Shown here piece by piece: positions 44,401 through 53,488 of a stretch of DNA of 64,000 nucleotides. Position numbers and translations under genes: made by a program. The DNA is taken from NCBI RefSeq assembly GCF_016019935.1, contig NZ_JAECMT010000001.1, forward strand, positions 868,022 to 932,021, given 5' to 3'. The stretch is from Paenibacillus sp. GSMTC-2017 (GTDB lineage: Bacteria; Bacillota; Bacilli; Paenibacillales; Paenibacillaceae). Every line of letters starts with the position of its first letter. Within the stretch, counting starts at the first letter, position 1. The notes under the pieces are model-generated. The model was not told the DNA's origin. It searched no databases and saw nothing but the letters and a program-made list of their open reading frames with translations.

Positions 44401-45641
44401 GCAATTACGCTCCCTTCAAGAACAGCAGGAAGCTCCTGCAGTTGCCGAATCTGATAGACGAGCCAACCACGACTTTGTATCATCTGTTTCCAAGCAACAT
44501 CTCCGCTTATTTTATCAATTGAGGAGCCGATATGAATGAGGCATGGCGTAACGCCTTTACGAGACAACCACTCCATACTTTGAATGATTTGGCTTCCTGT
44601 GTTTGTGGAAATAATAAGGGCAAAACTTCCACCTTCAATTAATGAGTCCGCTCTTTGTAGAGAAGTAAATATAGGATGAGAAGCGTCAGCATCAACAAAT
44701 GTTAAATGTTTCATAACTAGATTACGTTGATCAATGCCCGACTTCGGAGGTAGTATGGTCATCTTCTCACCGATCGAAAGTAGCCCCATCGCTGTGTCAT
44801 CTCTTGATCCATGCTCAATGAAGGAAGCTGCAATAGAAACTGCAAGCTCAAATCGTTCTTGCATATAGCTGTCATATACCGGATAATGGCGATCCAAAAT
44901 AAGAAGAGTTCGCGGAAGTGATTCTCTCTCAAACGCCTTCGATTTCCACTGTCCAGTCTTAGCAGTTGCATTCCAGTGGACGCGTGACAATCTATCACCA
45001 TACAAATATTCTCGAACACCATTTATTTGCGTCGTTTCTTTCGCAGCTCGAGAAGCAGTTGCATGAGAATAAGGACCTCTTATGCCTTGCCTAAATCCAC
45101 TCCATTGCTTAAGTGGAACCGTTTGCGGCAATACGCTGAATACCGATTCAGAAATAAATATACCCGAATGTTCGAAAAGTCCGAACACATCGTACGAAAC
45201 ACATTCCGTCTTCTTAAATCGATACTCCCCCCTTTGCAGTGGAGGAGTGCGATAAAGGACGGAGCCTGAACGCTTCCAATTCGGAATAAAGGACGTTTCA
45301 AAACTCAGCTCTTGCCCATTATGCTTCTGCATCCCATCACGAACAATAATGTATGGCAAAGGGTAATAACCAGGAACTTTTACATTCAAACTTACATCAA
45401 TAGATGAACCAGCAATAATAGAGCCATGTGTTGTTACTCCGTGAGTAGAATAGTTCCGATTACCGGTTACGTTAGTAATTCCACTCCAGCGCCCTAACCC
45501 CAAATAAAGTAGAAGTAGATTAATAATAATAAACAACATTAACGCCGTTTTGCCGCCTTGGAATAAGAAATAAAACAGGCTGCTAATATAGACGACAGCG
45601 ATGAACTGCCAACGTAATTTCTTAGCCCTCGTGGCCTTCAT
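44397..45641 (-). CDS. DUF58 domain-containing membrane protein
   Basis: This 414-residue protein has two N-terminal hydrophobic segments (about residues 12-48). The DUF58 core contains REYLYGDRLSRVHWNATAKT and a von Willebrand-A-like region with LLILDRHYPVYDS and ELAVSIAASFIEHGSRDDTA. It lies four bases after the MoxR stop and overlaps the transglutaminase gene. Known MoxR-DUF58 pairs act as chaperone and client, which is the likely relation here. Confidence 0.87.
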   Translation of the reverse strand: MKATRAKKLRWQFIAVVYISSLFYFLFQGGKTALMLFIIINLLLLYLGLGRWSGITNVTGNRNYSTHGVTTHGSIIAGSSIDVSLNVKVPGYYPLPYIIVRDGMQKHNGQELSFETSFIPNWKRSGSVLYRTPPLQRGEYRFKKTECVSYDVFGLFEHSGIFISESVFSVLPQTVPLKQWSGFRQGIRGPYSHATASRAAKETTQINGVREYLYGDRLSRVHWNATAKTGQWKSKAFERESLPRTLLILDRHYPVYDSYMQERFELAVSIAASFIEHGSRDDTAMGLLSIGEKMTILPPKSGIDQRNLVMKHLTFVDADASHPIFTSLQRADSLIEGGSFALIISTNTGSQIIQSMEWLSRKGVTPCLIHIGSSIDKISGDVAWKQMIQSRGWLVYQIRQLQELPAVLEGSVIA

Positions 45642-45645
45642 CGGA

Positions 45646-46602
45646 TTATCGCTCTAGCCGAACAGGCACTTTCGTATTTTGAGTCACTTGTGCAATAATA
45701 TCTTCTGCACGTAAACCGTTCATCCGCGCTTCAGTACGGAGCAATATCCGATGTGACAGAACGTATGGAGCTAACGCCTTCACATCGTCCGGCGTGACGA
45801 AATGGCGCTCTTTTAAAAAGGCACTAGCTTTCGCAGCTCGCGTTAGCGCAAGTGCGGCTCTTGGACTTGCGCCAAGCATAACATGAGCATGCTCGCGTGT
45901 TCCTCTTACTAGAGATACAATGTACTTTCCAATTGCATCATCAATATGAACCTCTAGCACTTGCCGCTGTATATGTATCATATCGTCGATATTTAATACT
46001 GGTTGTATGCGATCGGATGGATGATAACTCTCATTTGAAGTAACCATACGCTGCTCATCTGCTTCGCTAGGATATCCTAATGACAACCTCATCATAAAGC
46101 GATCGAGCTGCGCCTCAGGCAATGTATATGTACCTTCAAATTCAATCGGATTTTGTGTCGCTAGCAAAATAAATGGCTGTGGTAGTTCATATGAATCACC
46201 ATCTACCGTTACATGCCCTTCCTCCATCGCTTCTAGTAGAGCGGATTGTGTCTTTGTAGTAGCGCGGTTTATTTCATCTGCTAATAATATATTCGTCATC
46301 ACTGGGCCAGGTCGGAACATAAATGCTTCCTGCTTCGGATGATAGATTGAAACGCCTGTAATATCAGTAGGTAGCAAGTCAGGATTACATTGAATACGCC
46401 TGAACTGTCCACCAATCGTCTTTGCTAACGCTTTCACGAGTTGCGTCTTACCAGTACCAGGTACATCCTCTAGCAAAACATGTCCACCTGCCATAACCGC
46501 GATCAATAATCTTTCAATTTCTTCATGTTTTCCCAGGATACAAGTATCTAAGTTTCGTAGAATTGAAGAACATAGTTGCATGTTAGTAGTTCGGATGTCC
46601 AT
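45646..46602 (-). CDS. MoxR-family AAA ATPase
   Basis: This 318-residue AAA+ protein shows VLLEDVPGTGKTQLVKALA (Walker A), ILLADEINRATTKTQSALLE (Walker B and sensor), PFILLATQNPIEFEGTYTLP, EAQLDRFMMRLSLGYP and the C-terminal lid GASPRAALALTRAAKASAFL. GGGAGG lies seven bases before ATG 46602. It is the first gene of a three-gene operon with DUF58 and transglutaminase genes. Confidence 0.93.
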   Translation of the reverse strand: MDIRTTNMQLCSSILRNLDTCILGKHEEIERLLIAVMAGGHVLLEDVPGTGKTQLVKALAKTIGGQFRRIQCNPDLLPTDITGVSIYHPKQEAFMFRPGPVMTNILLADEINRATTKTQSALLEAMEEGHVTVDGDSYELPQPFILLATQNPIEFEGTYTLPEAQLDRFMMRLSLGYPSEADEQRMVTSNESYHPSDRIQPVLNIDDMIHIQRQVLEVHIDDAIGKYIVSLVRGTREHAHVMLGASPRAALALTRAAKASAFLKERHFVTPDDVKALAPYVLSHRILLRTEARMNGLRAEDIIAQVTQNTKVPVRLER

Positions 46603-46691
46603 TACATAACCTCCCGGAATGTGTTCATAGCAAGTGTGTTTCTAGTACTATTTTACAGTAATTCAATGAACATACACAAATGTTTTCATTC

Positions 46692-46726
46692 CAAAAAAAA
46701 TTGGAGAATCCCACAGGATTCTCCAA
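46692..46726 (-). terminator. Rho-independent terminator of the spoVA operon
   Basis: TTGGAGAATCC (46701-46711) and GGATTCTCCAA (46716-46726) form a perfect 11-bp stem with a CACA loop. On the minus strand it is followed by eight T. It lies 14 bases after the spoVAE stop. Confidence 0.92.
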
Positions 46727-46739
46727 TACTTGCAACATT

Positions 46740-47090
46740 TTAACCTTTCGGACGAGCAACCAAAGCAGCTAGAAACGAGAATATAATCGCAGCTGAGACG
46801 CCCGCGCTCGTAACTTTAAATATACCCGATATAACACCAATCCAGCCTTGACTCTTCAATTCGGTTAAAGCGCCGTGCACGAGCGCATTACCAAAACTTG
46901 TAATCGGAACAGTTGCGCCTGCTCCAGCAAATTTGATTAACGGCTCATATAAGTTAAATCCATCAGCAATCGCCCCGAGCACTACTAACGTTGCCATTGT
47001 ATGTGCTGGTGTAAGCTTAACTACATCAAACATAAGTTGTCCTATAACACAAATCGCACCACCTACAAGAAAGGCCCACAAAAAGATCAT
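46740..47090 (-). CDS. spoVAE: Stage V sporulation protein AE (SpoVAEb type)
   Basis: This 116-residue membrane protein of the spore inner-membrane dipicolinate channel has three to four helices: FLWAFLVGGAICVIGQLMFD, TLVVLGAIADGF and a C-terminal IIFSFLAALVARPKG. The characteristic FAGAGATVPITSFGNALVHG matches a segment in SpoVAC. It lies two bases after spoVAD. The paralogous AEa and SpoVAF genes are not present in this operon. Confidence 0.93.
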   Translation of the reverse strand: MIFLWAFLVGGAICVIGQLMFDVVKLTPAHTMATLVVLGAIADGFNLYEPLIKFAGAGATVPITSFGNALVHGALTELKSQGWIGVISGIFKVTSAGVSAAIIFSFLAALVARPKG

Positions 47091-47092
47091 CG

Positions 47093-48109
47093 TTATTGCT
47101 CCTTTCCCGCAGCAATGGCAACCGCATGAGCAATACAGGGAATACTCTCACCTTGCTGGAAAGATAACGGGGATAACAAAGCGCCAGTCGCTACAACGAG
47201 AATACGCTTAAGTTCCCCCTTCTTAAGACGTTTCAATAAATGTCCATACGTAACTACAGCAGAACAACCACAGCCGCTTCCGCCTGCTTGTACCTTTTGC
47301 TTCTGAACGTCATAAACCATAAGCCCACAATCATTAAATACAGTGTTATCCATTGGCACACCATTTTGAAGTAACAATTCCTTTGCAATGGGATGGCCCA
47401 CACCTGCCAAATCTCCAGTTACAATTAAATCATAATCACCTGGTGAACGACCTGTATCGTTAAAGTGGGCTTGTATCGTATCAACAGCCGCAGGTGCCAT
47501 TGCTGCTCCCATATTAAATGGATCTTTAATACCCAGGTCAACGATTTTACCTATTGTTGCACACTCAACGACCGGACCATCTCCTGTTGCTGCAACAACA
47601 GCAGCACCAGACCCTGTCACCGTATATTGTGCAGTGGGTGGCTTCTGGGAGCCATATTCCGTCGGATATCGGAATTGCTTCTCTGCTGTACAGTTGTGAC
47701 TACATGTTCCGGCTAGTGCATAATTCGCCGATCCGCTATCAACAAGTAATGAAGCGAGCGCTAGTGTTTCCATAGACGTCGAGCAGGCACCGAATACTCC
47801 GATGTACGGTACTCCAAGTGATCTTGCAGCGAAGCTGTTACTAATGATTTGATTCATTAAATCTCCGCCGATATAAAATTGAAGATCACTTTTTTCAATT
47901 CCAGCATTTTGAATCGCAAATTCAGATGCTTGTTCCAAAAGCAGCCGCTCCGCTTTCTCCCAACTTTTCTGACCCATATCAAGCTCCGGATGAATAAGAT
48001 CAAACTCCGCAGCCAATGGACCTTCTCCTTCATCAGGACCAACAACAGTTGCAGCACCAATTATGACCGGCTTATTGTTGAACCACCATGACTGCTTGCC
48101 CATTAACAT
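47093..48109 (-). CDS. spoVAD: Stage V sporulation protein AD
   Basis: This 338-residue thiolase-fold protein binds dipicolinic acid on the outer face of the spore inner membrane. Features: GKQSWWFNNKPVIIGAATVV, DLMNQIISNSFAARSLGVPY, FGACSTSMETLALAS (thiolase-like Cys position) and GGSGCGCSAVVTYGHLLKRL. ATG 48109 has GGAGG eight bases upstream. It forms an operon with spoVAC and spoVAE and acts in DPA uptake and release. Confidence 0.95.
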   Translation of the reverse strand: MLMGKQSWWFNNKPVIIGAATVVGPDEGEGPLAAEFDLIHPELDMGQKSWEKAERLLLEQASEFAIQNAGIEKSDLQFYIGGDLMNQIISNSFAARSLGVPYIGVFGACSTSMETLALASLLVDSGSANYALAGTCSHNCTAEKQFRYPTEYGSQKPPTAQYTVTGSGAAVVAATGDGPVVECATIGKIVDLGIKDPFNMGAAMAPAAVDTIQAHFNDTGRSPGDYDLIVTGDLAGVGHPIAKELLLQNGVPMDNTVFNDCGLMVYDVQKQKVQAGGSGCGCSAVVTYGHLLKRLKKGELKRILVVATGALLSPLSFQQGESIPCIAHAVAIAAGKEQ

Positions 48110-48110
48110 A

Positions 48111-48602
48111 TCATTGACCTCCGGTGCCTAAGATAAGATGGGCGATACCTACAAAAAACGCCGCTACAGTTCCGAATACAATGACCGCTCCAGCAAGTTT
48201 AAACATGTTGCCACCGACGCCAAGTACTAATCCTTCACTACGATGCTCAATGGCAGCCGAACACATTGAATTCGCAAATCCTGTTACCGGAACTGCAGAG
48301 CCAGCGCCTGCGAATTGTGCTAGCTTGTCATATACACCTAGACTCGTCAAAATAACGGATATTAAAATTAATACAGCAACTGTAGGATTACCAGCTTGCT
48401 CTGGCGTCATTTTCATCAAATGAACGAAGAGTTCCGTTATGACTTGCCCTACGATGCAAATACAACCTCCGACAATAAATGCTTTTAAGCAGTTACCCAA
48501 GATGGAACGGGGAGGCTCCTTCTCTTTGGCAAATGCCTGATATTCTTGTGGTGACATCGACATCTTCTTATAACGATTAGCTTTTGAATCCTTAGACGCC
48601 AA
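48111..48602 (-). CDS. spoVAC: Stage V sporulation protein AC
   Basis: This 163-residue membrane protein is the mechanosensitive part of the dipicolinate channel. It starts with a hydrophilic region (YKKMSMSPQEYQAFAKEKEP), followed by four helices with CLKAFIVGGCICIVGQVITE and FAGAGSAVPVTGFANSMCSA. TTG 48602 is chosen as start because AAGGAGG lies eight bases upstream; longer frames add a non-conserved leader. Length agrees with B. subtilis SpoVAC (150). Confidence 0.93.
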   Translation of the reverse strand: MASKDSKANRYKKMSMSPQEYQAFAKEKEPPRSILGNCLKAFIVGGCICIVGQVITELFVHLMKMTPEQAGNPTVAVLILISVILTSLGVYDKLAQFAGAGSAVPVTGFANSMCSAAIEHRSEGLVLGVGGNMFKLAGAVIVFGTVAAFFVGIAHLILGTGGQ

Positions 48603-48697
48603 TTTAATTTCCTCCTTAACCGTTGCGGTCGCTGTATTAGGCTGTAAACTGAACCAAACGGTCAGCACATACAATCTGACTACAGATTGCCACGGGC

Positions 48698-48726
48698 TAC
48701 TATGTTACCTTCGATTACATTATTTG
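48698..48726 (-). promoter_or_regulatory. Possible sigma-G promoter of spoVAC-AD-AE
   Basis: On the minus strand CATAGTA (48698-48704) and CAAATA (48721-48726) are 16 bases apart. They resemble the sigma-G -10 CATACTA and -35 TGAATA. The spoVA operon is a known sigma-G target in B. subtilis; the match here is only moderate. Confidence 0.4.
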
Positions 48727-48751
48727 TAGTTAGCGGTGACGTTATGCCAAC

Positions 48752-48797
48752 AAAAAAAGAATTGTCCATTTCCGGTAAACCGGATGAACAATTCTTT
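48752..48797 (-). terminator. Rho-independent terminator of the sugar-catabolic operon
   Basis: On the minus strand AAAGAATTGT and ACAATTCTTT pair around an inner CCGG/CCGG stem, followed by TTTTTTTG. It lies just after the isomerase stop. Confidence 0.88.
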
Positions 48798-48809
48798 GCA
48801 TTGCTATTG

Positions 48810-49646
48810 TTATAAACCTGCACCAGCAAACACTAGATCAAAACCCTTCTTAGATCGGGCAATCAATTGCTGGGGTGTTTCCGCTAAAGCCTGTCCAGTT
48901 AAAACTTCTTGAGACACTGGCCCCGTATATCCAATTGTCTGTAAACTCTGTAAAAATCCAACTAAATCGATGATTCCTTCACCTGGATAAATCCGGCCAT
49001 TATCAAGCACCTCTTCAATAGCTACATTTGGTGCGTCATTAATGTGTACATGGACAATTTGTTCTGCTCTTAGTGACTCAATATGAGAACGCGTTAAACC
49101 AGTCGTATACCAATGATAAGAATCTAGCAGCAAACCAACATTTTGTTCATCAATTGCACGGATGAAGTCCAATGTTTCCTCCATCGTCCAAATAAATGGA
49201 TTGCGCCATCTTGTCCGCAAATGATGGGGACCTACAAATTCAAGCCCAAGACGGATACCATACACATTCAGTAGTTGAGCACATTGACGCAACCGACGTA
49301 TTGCAAGCGCCATAAAATGTGCTGAATCGTGGTCAGTTGATGGCAAAATAAAGGTACAGCATCTAGTACAACCAAATGTTTGTGCAGCAGCCGCGTAACT
49401 CGCAAGTTTTTGGAAATCTTCCAAAAACTTCTCTTCTGTTGATCGCCATTCTACCGGTAAGCCAAACGAACCAATGACAACACCATTTGTCTCTAATAAT
49501 TGCCGAGCACCTTCTATACCGTAACGTTCTGTCAAAGTCAGCACATCCAAATCAACTGCTTGAAAGCCGTATCGACCAGCAAGCTCGATTAACTGCGCAT
49601 CACTTTCAATCTTGCCGAGTCCTGCACTCGTTATTCCTCTCAACAT
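48810..49646 (-). CDS. Sugar phosphate isomerase/epimerase (xylose isomerase-like TIM barrel)
   Basis: This 278-residue protein belongs to the AP-endonuclease-2/IolE-IolI superfamily. Metal-ligand segments are visible: LGLEFVGPHH (Glu), LLLDSYHWYTTG (Asp, His), HVHINDAP (His, Asp) and VSQEVL (Glu). AGGAGG precedes ATG 49646. It follows the Gfo/Idh/MocA gene by 26 bases, forming a two-gene sugar or inositol-type catabolic unit. The substrate is not defined. Confidence 0.87.
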   Translation of the reverse strand: MLRGITSAGLGKIESDAQLIELAGRYGFQAVDLDVLTLTERYGIEGARQLLETNGVVIGSFGLPVEWRSTEEKFLEDFQKLASYAAAAQTFGCTRCCTFILPSTDHDSAHFMALAIRRLRQCAQLLNVYGIRLGLEFVGPHHLRTRWRNPFIWTMEETLDFIRAIDEQNVGLLLDSYHWYTTGLTRSHIESLRAEQIVHVHINDAPNVAIEEVLDNGRIYPGEGIIDLVGFLQSLQTIGYTGPVSQEVLTGQALAETPQQLIARSKKGFDLVFAGAGL

Positions 49647-49672
49647 TGGACTAACCTCCTATTTTTCCCGCT

Positions 49673-50755
49673 TTACTTCTTCATGTCCCAGTTCAAAATA
49701 ACTTCATGCCCACTGCGAGATGATTCATATATAGCGTCAAGAATAAGATTATTTGTATAGCCAGACAGTACAGAAGTAATTGGTTCAATACCTTCACGAA
49801 TACAAGTTAAGAAGTGGCGGCTAAGACGAAGTCGCTCGCCTTCATCGTTGTCAGGCTTGCTAAGCACTGTCTCATAAGGGCGATCAAATTTCTCTGTCAG
49901 CAATTTGCCCGTGCCTCCCTTGTAGCTCGCACCACCTTCAGCGCCCATAAGATGAACGAACGGTAAATTGTCCGTATCCATATGGACAGCCCAGCTCACT
50001 TCAAGCGACAATGTGCTGCCATCTTCCATTTTAATAAGAGCGGTTGCCAAATCTTCTACATCATAAATGCCATTCCAATCCGGTTTACCCCAATTACCGA
50101 TTCCTTTGCGTTTCGGGCCAAATTCAGCGTAAGTAGCACCAAATACCGAAACCGGCTTCGGATTCCCCATCAAATATAGAGCTAAATCAAGCATATGCAC
50201 TCCGATGTCAATTAACGGACCTCCGCCAGACTGATCTGTTCGAGTGAACCATGTTCCCCAACCAGGAATCCCTTTTCGTCTGAACCAACCAGCTTTAGCT
50301 GTATAGATCTTACCAAGCTCACCACGATCAATCTGCTCCTTAATTTGCATCGGAATCGATTCCCATCTCATCTGATGTCCTACCATTACAACACGATCCG
50401 AAAGTTCGGCTGCTTTTACAATTTGGCGTGCAGCATCGCCGTTAATACCCATCGGTTTTTCAAGCAATACATGTTTGCCCGCTTTAATCGCTTGAATCGC
50501 TAATGGTGCATGAAATTGATTTGGAACTGCAACGATGACCGCATCAACCTCTTCACTCATGATCAACTCTTCAGGAGTCCCTGTTACTTGTTGTATTCCG
50601 TATTGTGCAGCTTTCTCATGCGCCAACTGTAGATTCGTGTCTGTAATAGCCGTTAATTCACAGTAATCGGACAATTGCGCGAACTGCTGAAGATGAACGC
50701 CACCGATATTCCCAGCCCCGATTACACCTATTTTAATCTTATTTTCGTTAACCAT
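49673..50755 (-). CDS. Gfo/Idh/MocA-family oxidoreductase
   Basis: This 360-residue NAD(P)-dependent sugar dehydrogenase has the Rossmann site KIGVIGAGNIGGVHLQQF, the EKP motif in HVLLEKPMGINGDAA, and GGGPLIDIGVHMLDLALYLM with the catalytic-region Asp and His. It is the first gene of the operon; the divergent AraC gene starts 141 bases away. Together with the isomerase it probably oxidises and rearranges a sugar or inositol derivative. Confidence 0.9.
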   Translation of the reverse strand: MVNENKIKIGVIGAGNIGGVHLQQFAQLSDYCELTAITDTNLQLAHEKAAQYGIQQVTGTPEELIMSEEVDAVIVAVPNQFHAPLAIQAIKAGKHVLLEKPMGINGDAARQIVKAAELSDRVVMVGHQMRWESIPMQIKEQIDRGELGKIYTAKAGWFRRKGIPGWGTWFTRTDQSGGGPLIDIGVHMLDLALYLMGNPKPVSVFGATYAEFGPKRKGIGNWGKPDWNGIYDVEDLATALIKMEDGSTLSLEVSWAVHMDTDNLPFVHLMGAEGGASYKGGTGKLLTEKFDRPYETVLSKPDNDEGERLRLSRHFLTCIREGIEPITSVLSGYTNNLILDAIYESSRSGHEVILNWDMKK

Positions 50756-50896
50756 AATTGCGCCTCCCCAATATAATTCCGTTAGTGTTCAACTAGAAGC
50801 ATCTCGCTTTATGGTCTTTATGTTAAAATAAATGGGATGAGAAATCGTGCTTATTTTTCGGAAAACATCTCATTTTTTCGAAGGAGTCCTTTATTT

Positions 50897-51775
50897 ATGA
50901 CCTACTTTCCAGATTACTTGAAAACGTATCCAAATATGAACACATCCAACCCTCTGCATATAAGCCTCAATCGGCTTCCAAGAGGCTTTCGTCCGCATCG
51001 GCATGACTTTCTAGAATTTTCATTCGTTATCGATGGAAATGGCTTTGAATCGATAAATGAAGCAAAACATCCTATGCAAGCAGGCACGTTCACTTTTGTT
51101 CTTCCTTATCAGGTGCATGAACTATTCACAGAGCCAGGCAGCACGCTCATATTATACAATTGTATGTTTGGCATGGATTTATTGTTAGAGTCCGGAATTA
51201 ATGAGGGGTTGCTAACGTTAATTGAACGAGGCGGCGCTCCTTACGTCCAGTTAAGTGAAGCTGATAATGAACGTATGCGGCATTTAGTTGAAGATATGTA
51301 TAGAGAGTATAATAACAATCTTCCTTGGAGGAGCGTTATGCTTCAACAACGACTAAAAGAAATATTAGTGTTATTTGATCGAGCGCGGCAAAAAAAGAAT
51401 CCGGAATCAACTCAAACGATGGTGGAAGGAAAACGTAGTGCCTCCGTTTGGCCTATTATCCATTTTATACACCAGCATTATCAAGATGAGATCGCTTTGT
51501 CCTCTTTGGCTAAGCGGTATTCAATGAGTGTGTCAAGAATCAGCGAAGTTATTAAAGAAACAACGGGGCAAACCTTTGTTCATTTCTTGAGGGATTTGCG
51601 AATTCGACACGCTTGTAGCTTACTCGCTTCTACAGAAATGAATATAGCGGAAATTGCGATGGAAGTTGGTTATGGCTCTTACCCCACATTTTCCCGAGTT
51701 TTTCGAGAAAGTAAAGGGATGTCGCCAAAAGATTATCGCAGACTTAAGCTTGCAAGTCGGGATGACTCCATCTAA
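50897..51775 (+). CDS. AraC-family transcriptional regulator
   Basis: This 292-residue regulator has an N-terminal cupin-type sensor domain (NRLPRGFRPHRHDFLEFSFV, MQAGTFTFVLPYQVHELF) and a C-terminal double HTH: SSLAKRYSMSVSRISEVIKE and IAEIAMEVGYGSYPTFSRVF followed by RESKGMSPKDYRRL. ATG 50897 is set by AAGGAG ten bases upstream; the longer frame from 50837 is unsupported. It is divergent from the sugar dehydrogenase/isomerase operon and is the likely activator of it. Confidence 0.9.
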   Translation: MTYFPDYLKTYPNMNTSNPLHISLNRLPRGFRPHRHDFLEFSFVIDGNGFESINEAKHPMQAGTFTFVLPYQVHELFTEPGSTLILYNCMFGMDLLLESGINEGLLTLIERGGAPYVQLSEADNERMRHLVEDMYREYNNNLPWRSVMLQQRLKEILVLFDRARQKKNPESTQTMVEGKRSASVWPIIHFIHQHYQDEIALSSLAKRYSMSVSRISEVIKETTGQTFVHFLRDLRIRHACSLLASTEMNIAEIAMEVGYGSYPTFSRVFRESKGMSPKDYRRLKLASRDDSI

Positions 51776-51784
51776 TGGAAATAA

Positions 51785-51818
51785 GCCGAAACCATAATAG
51801 AGGAGGTTTCGGCCTTTG
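51785..51818 (+). terminator. Rho-independent terminator of the AraC gene
   Basis: GCCGAAACC (51785-51793) and GGTTTCGGC (51805-51813) pair perfectly, followed by CTTTGC. The T-run is short. It also lies just after the stop of the small leftward gene. Confidence 0.7.
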
Positions 51819-51828
51819 CATTAGCGAG

Positions 51829-51924
51829 TCAGTTCCCCCAATGAATAATTGAACTAACAGTAAGCACGATCACAACGACGCCATACAAGACGATTGAAAT
51901 GATGTTCATTGTACGCCTATTCAT
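51829..51924 (-). CDS. 31-residue single-pass membrane peptide
   Basis: A short frame encodes MNRRTMNIISIVLYGVVVIV followed by LTVSSIIHWGN. It has a basic N-terminus, one hydrophobic helix (about residues 7-27) and a short polar end. GGAGG lies eight bases before the ATG, a spacing as good as that of the large genes here. A terminator-like hairpin follows. No family is recognised; it may be a small regulator of a membrane complex or a peptide of the toxic type. Confidence 0.6.
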   Translation of the reverse strand: MNRRTMNIISIVLYGVVVIVLTVSSIIHWGN

Positions 51925-52024
51925 AACCCGCTCCTCCCTGCATTTACATAGGCTTCATTACTCCATCCTATGCAAACCGAGACCAATAAGGAGCTTGTTT
52001 ACAATAATCTAACTCAAATGAGTA

Positions 52025-52792
52025 TTACAATTTTATTTTTTTCTTCATCATATATACGATTCCATAAAGGAGGGCACCTAAAATCAAGCTATCGTACAAC
52101 AACACTAATAACTGGGCACTCTCAAATGGTACAATATTATAGTGTACTGCACCGTTTGCAGAATTAATCGACTCCAGTCTAAAGAAACTAAATGATTGAT
52201 TCTCTGTCGCAAAACCCGGTAGTATTATCATCGCTAAATACGGTGGCAAAATAAATAACAACAGACAAACGAATATACCGAGAAATGTACCGCCTCTTCC
52301 CTCAATCGTTTTGCTGATCGCAATACTGAAAAAGATCATGATAGTAGCGACAATTGTTGCCCAACCAACACTAAGAACGATACTAATTAATTCCAAAAAG
52401 TTTTGTTCTCTAAGTGTACTTAGTATTATTTCATCGTAATCGACGAAAATAAGTTGTACAATGATCAAATGTGCAATAAACAATAAAAAAATAAATAATT
52501 GAACCAATATTAACAATATTATAGGAGAAACAATTGTGTATATCGTAGGCAAAGGAAGTAATCTTCGGCTATATGCTTTTATATTGTAATTAAACGTCTG
52601 ACAAACCATTAAAAACGCCAATAATCCGCTCATGGCGAATACTAAAATAGAAAAATTAATGACAATATCAACTTCCCAATCTCTAAGTGAACCAACTGTC
52701 GTCAGTCCAATTAACACCAGCAACAAGATGACAGTTGCAGACCAAATTACGGTAGCATTTCGTTTCCAATCATATTTCAGTAACTTGATCAT
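52025..52792 (-). CDS. ABC transporter permease (six-helix exporter type)
   Basis: This 255-residue protein is almost entirely hydrophobic, with about six helices (for example VILLLVLIGLTTVG, IVSPIILLILVQLFIFLL, FLGIFVCLLLFILPPYLAMI) and a basic end MMKKKIKL. It overlaps the upstream ATPase gene by four bases (ATGA), so the two form one transporter. No substrate can be inferred. It is the last gene of a five-gene operon with a GntR repressor. Confidence 0.82.
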   Translation of the reverse strand: MIKLLKYDWKRNATVIWSATVILLLVLIGLTTVGSLRDWEVDIVINFSILVFAMSGLLAFLMVCQTFNYNIKAYSRRLLPLPTIYTIVSPIILLILVQLFIFLLFIAHLIIVQLIFVDYDEIILSTLREQNFLELISIVLSVGWATIVATIMIFFSIAISKTIEGRGGTFLGIFVCLLLFILPPYLAMIILPGFATENQSFSFFRLESINSANGAVHYNIVPFESAQLLVLLYDSLILGALLYGIVYMMKKKIKL

Positions 52793-53487
52793 TCCGCATA
52801 CACCTCTTTGAACATATCAACCACGCTCTTACCGTAGGTCATACGAATATGATCAACTTCCTCGTGCATAATAAGCTTTCCACTTTTAATAAACGCCACT
52901 TCATCAAAGATCCGTTCAATATCATGAATGAGATGAGTCGTAACAATTAGACAACTCTCTTCATTATAGTATTGCACAATAGCGTCCAAAATTTTCTCCC
53001 GTGCAACAGGGTCAACCCCGCCAATAGGCTCATCAAGCAAATAGAGCTTAGCATTCCGTGATAAAGTCAAGGTTAGCTGAAGACGTTCATTCATCCCCTT
53101 AGATAATGAACTGATCTTCTCGCGGCTATTAAGCTGCATAAAAGATACCATCTCTTTTGCCTTATCTCGGTCGAAGTCGGAATAAAAATCGCTAAAAAAA
53201 GAAATGGCGTCTTGAACACGCATCCATGGCTCAGTTAGAGGTTTATCCGGCATAAAAGCAGTCATCGCCTTTGATTGAGAACCAACAGGCTCGCCGCAAA
53301 TGCGCACTACGCCGGAAGCTGGCTGCATCAGTCCTGAAGCGATTTTCATCAATGTCGTCTTACCACTGCCGTTACTGCCAAGCAGTCCGATAATGCGGCC
53401 AGGGCTCGCTTTGAATGAAACTTCATCCAAAGCGAGCTTAGCACCATATTTTTTTGTGACTGACGACAATTCCAGAATTGGTTGCAT
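52789..53487 (-). CDS. ABC transporter ATP-binding protein (exporter type)
   Basis: This 232-residue ATPase has Walker A LLGSNGSGKTTLMKIASG, a signature region SSLSKGMNERLQLTLTL (degenerate LSGGQ, as in YtrB-like proteins), Walker B LYLLDEPIGGVDPVAREK and the H-loop TTHLIHDIE. The QKG/SKGM signature is common in YtrB/bacitracin-type ATPases. AAGGAGG precedes ATG 53487. It lies one base after the GntR gene and overlaps the permease gene. Confidence 0.9.
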   Translation of the reverse strand: MQPILELSSVTKKYGAKLALDEVSFKASPGRIIGLLGSNGSGKTTLMKIASGLMQPASGVVRICGEPVGSQSKAMTAFMPDKPLTEPWMRVQDAISFFSDFYSDFDRDKAKEMVSFMQLNSREKISSLSKGMNERLQLTLTLSRNAKLYLLDEPIGGVDPVAREKILDAIVQYYNEESCLIVTTHLIHDIERIFDEVAFIKSGKLIMHEEVDHIRMTYGKSVVDMFKEVYAE

Positions 53488-53488
53488 G

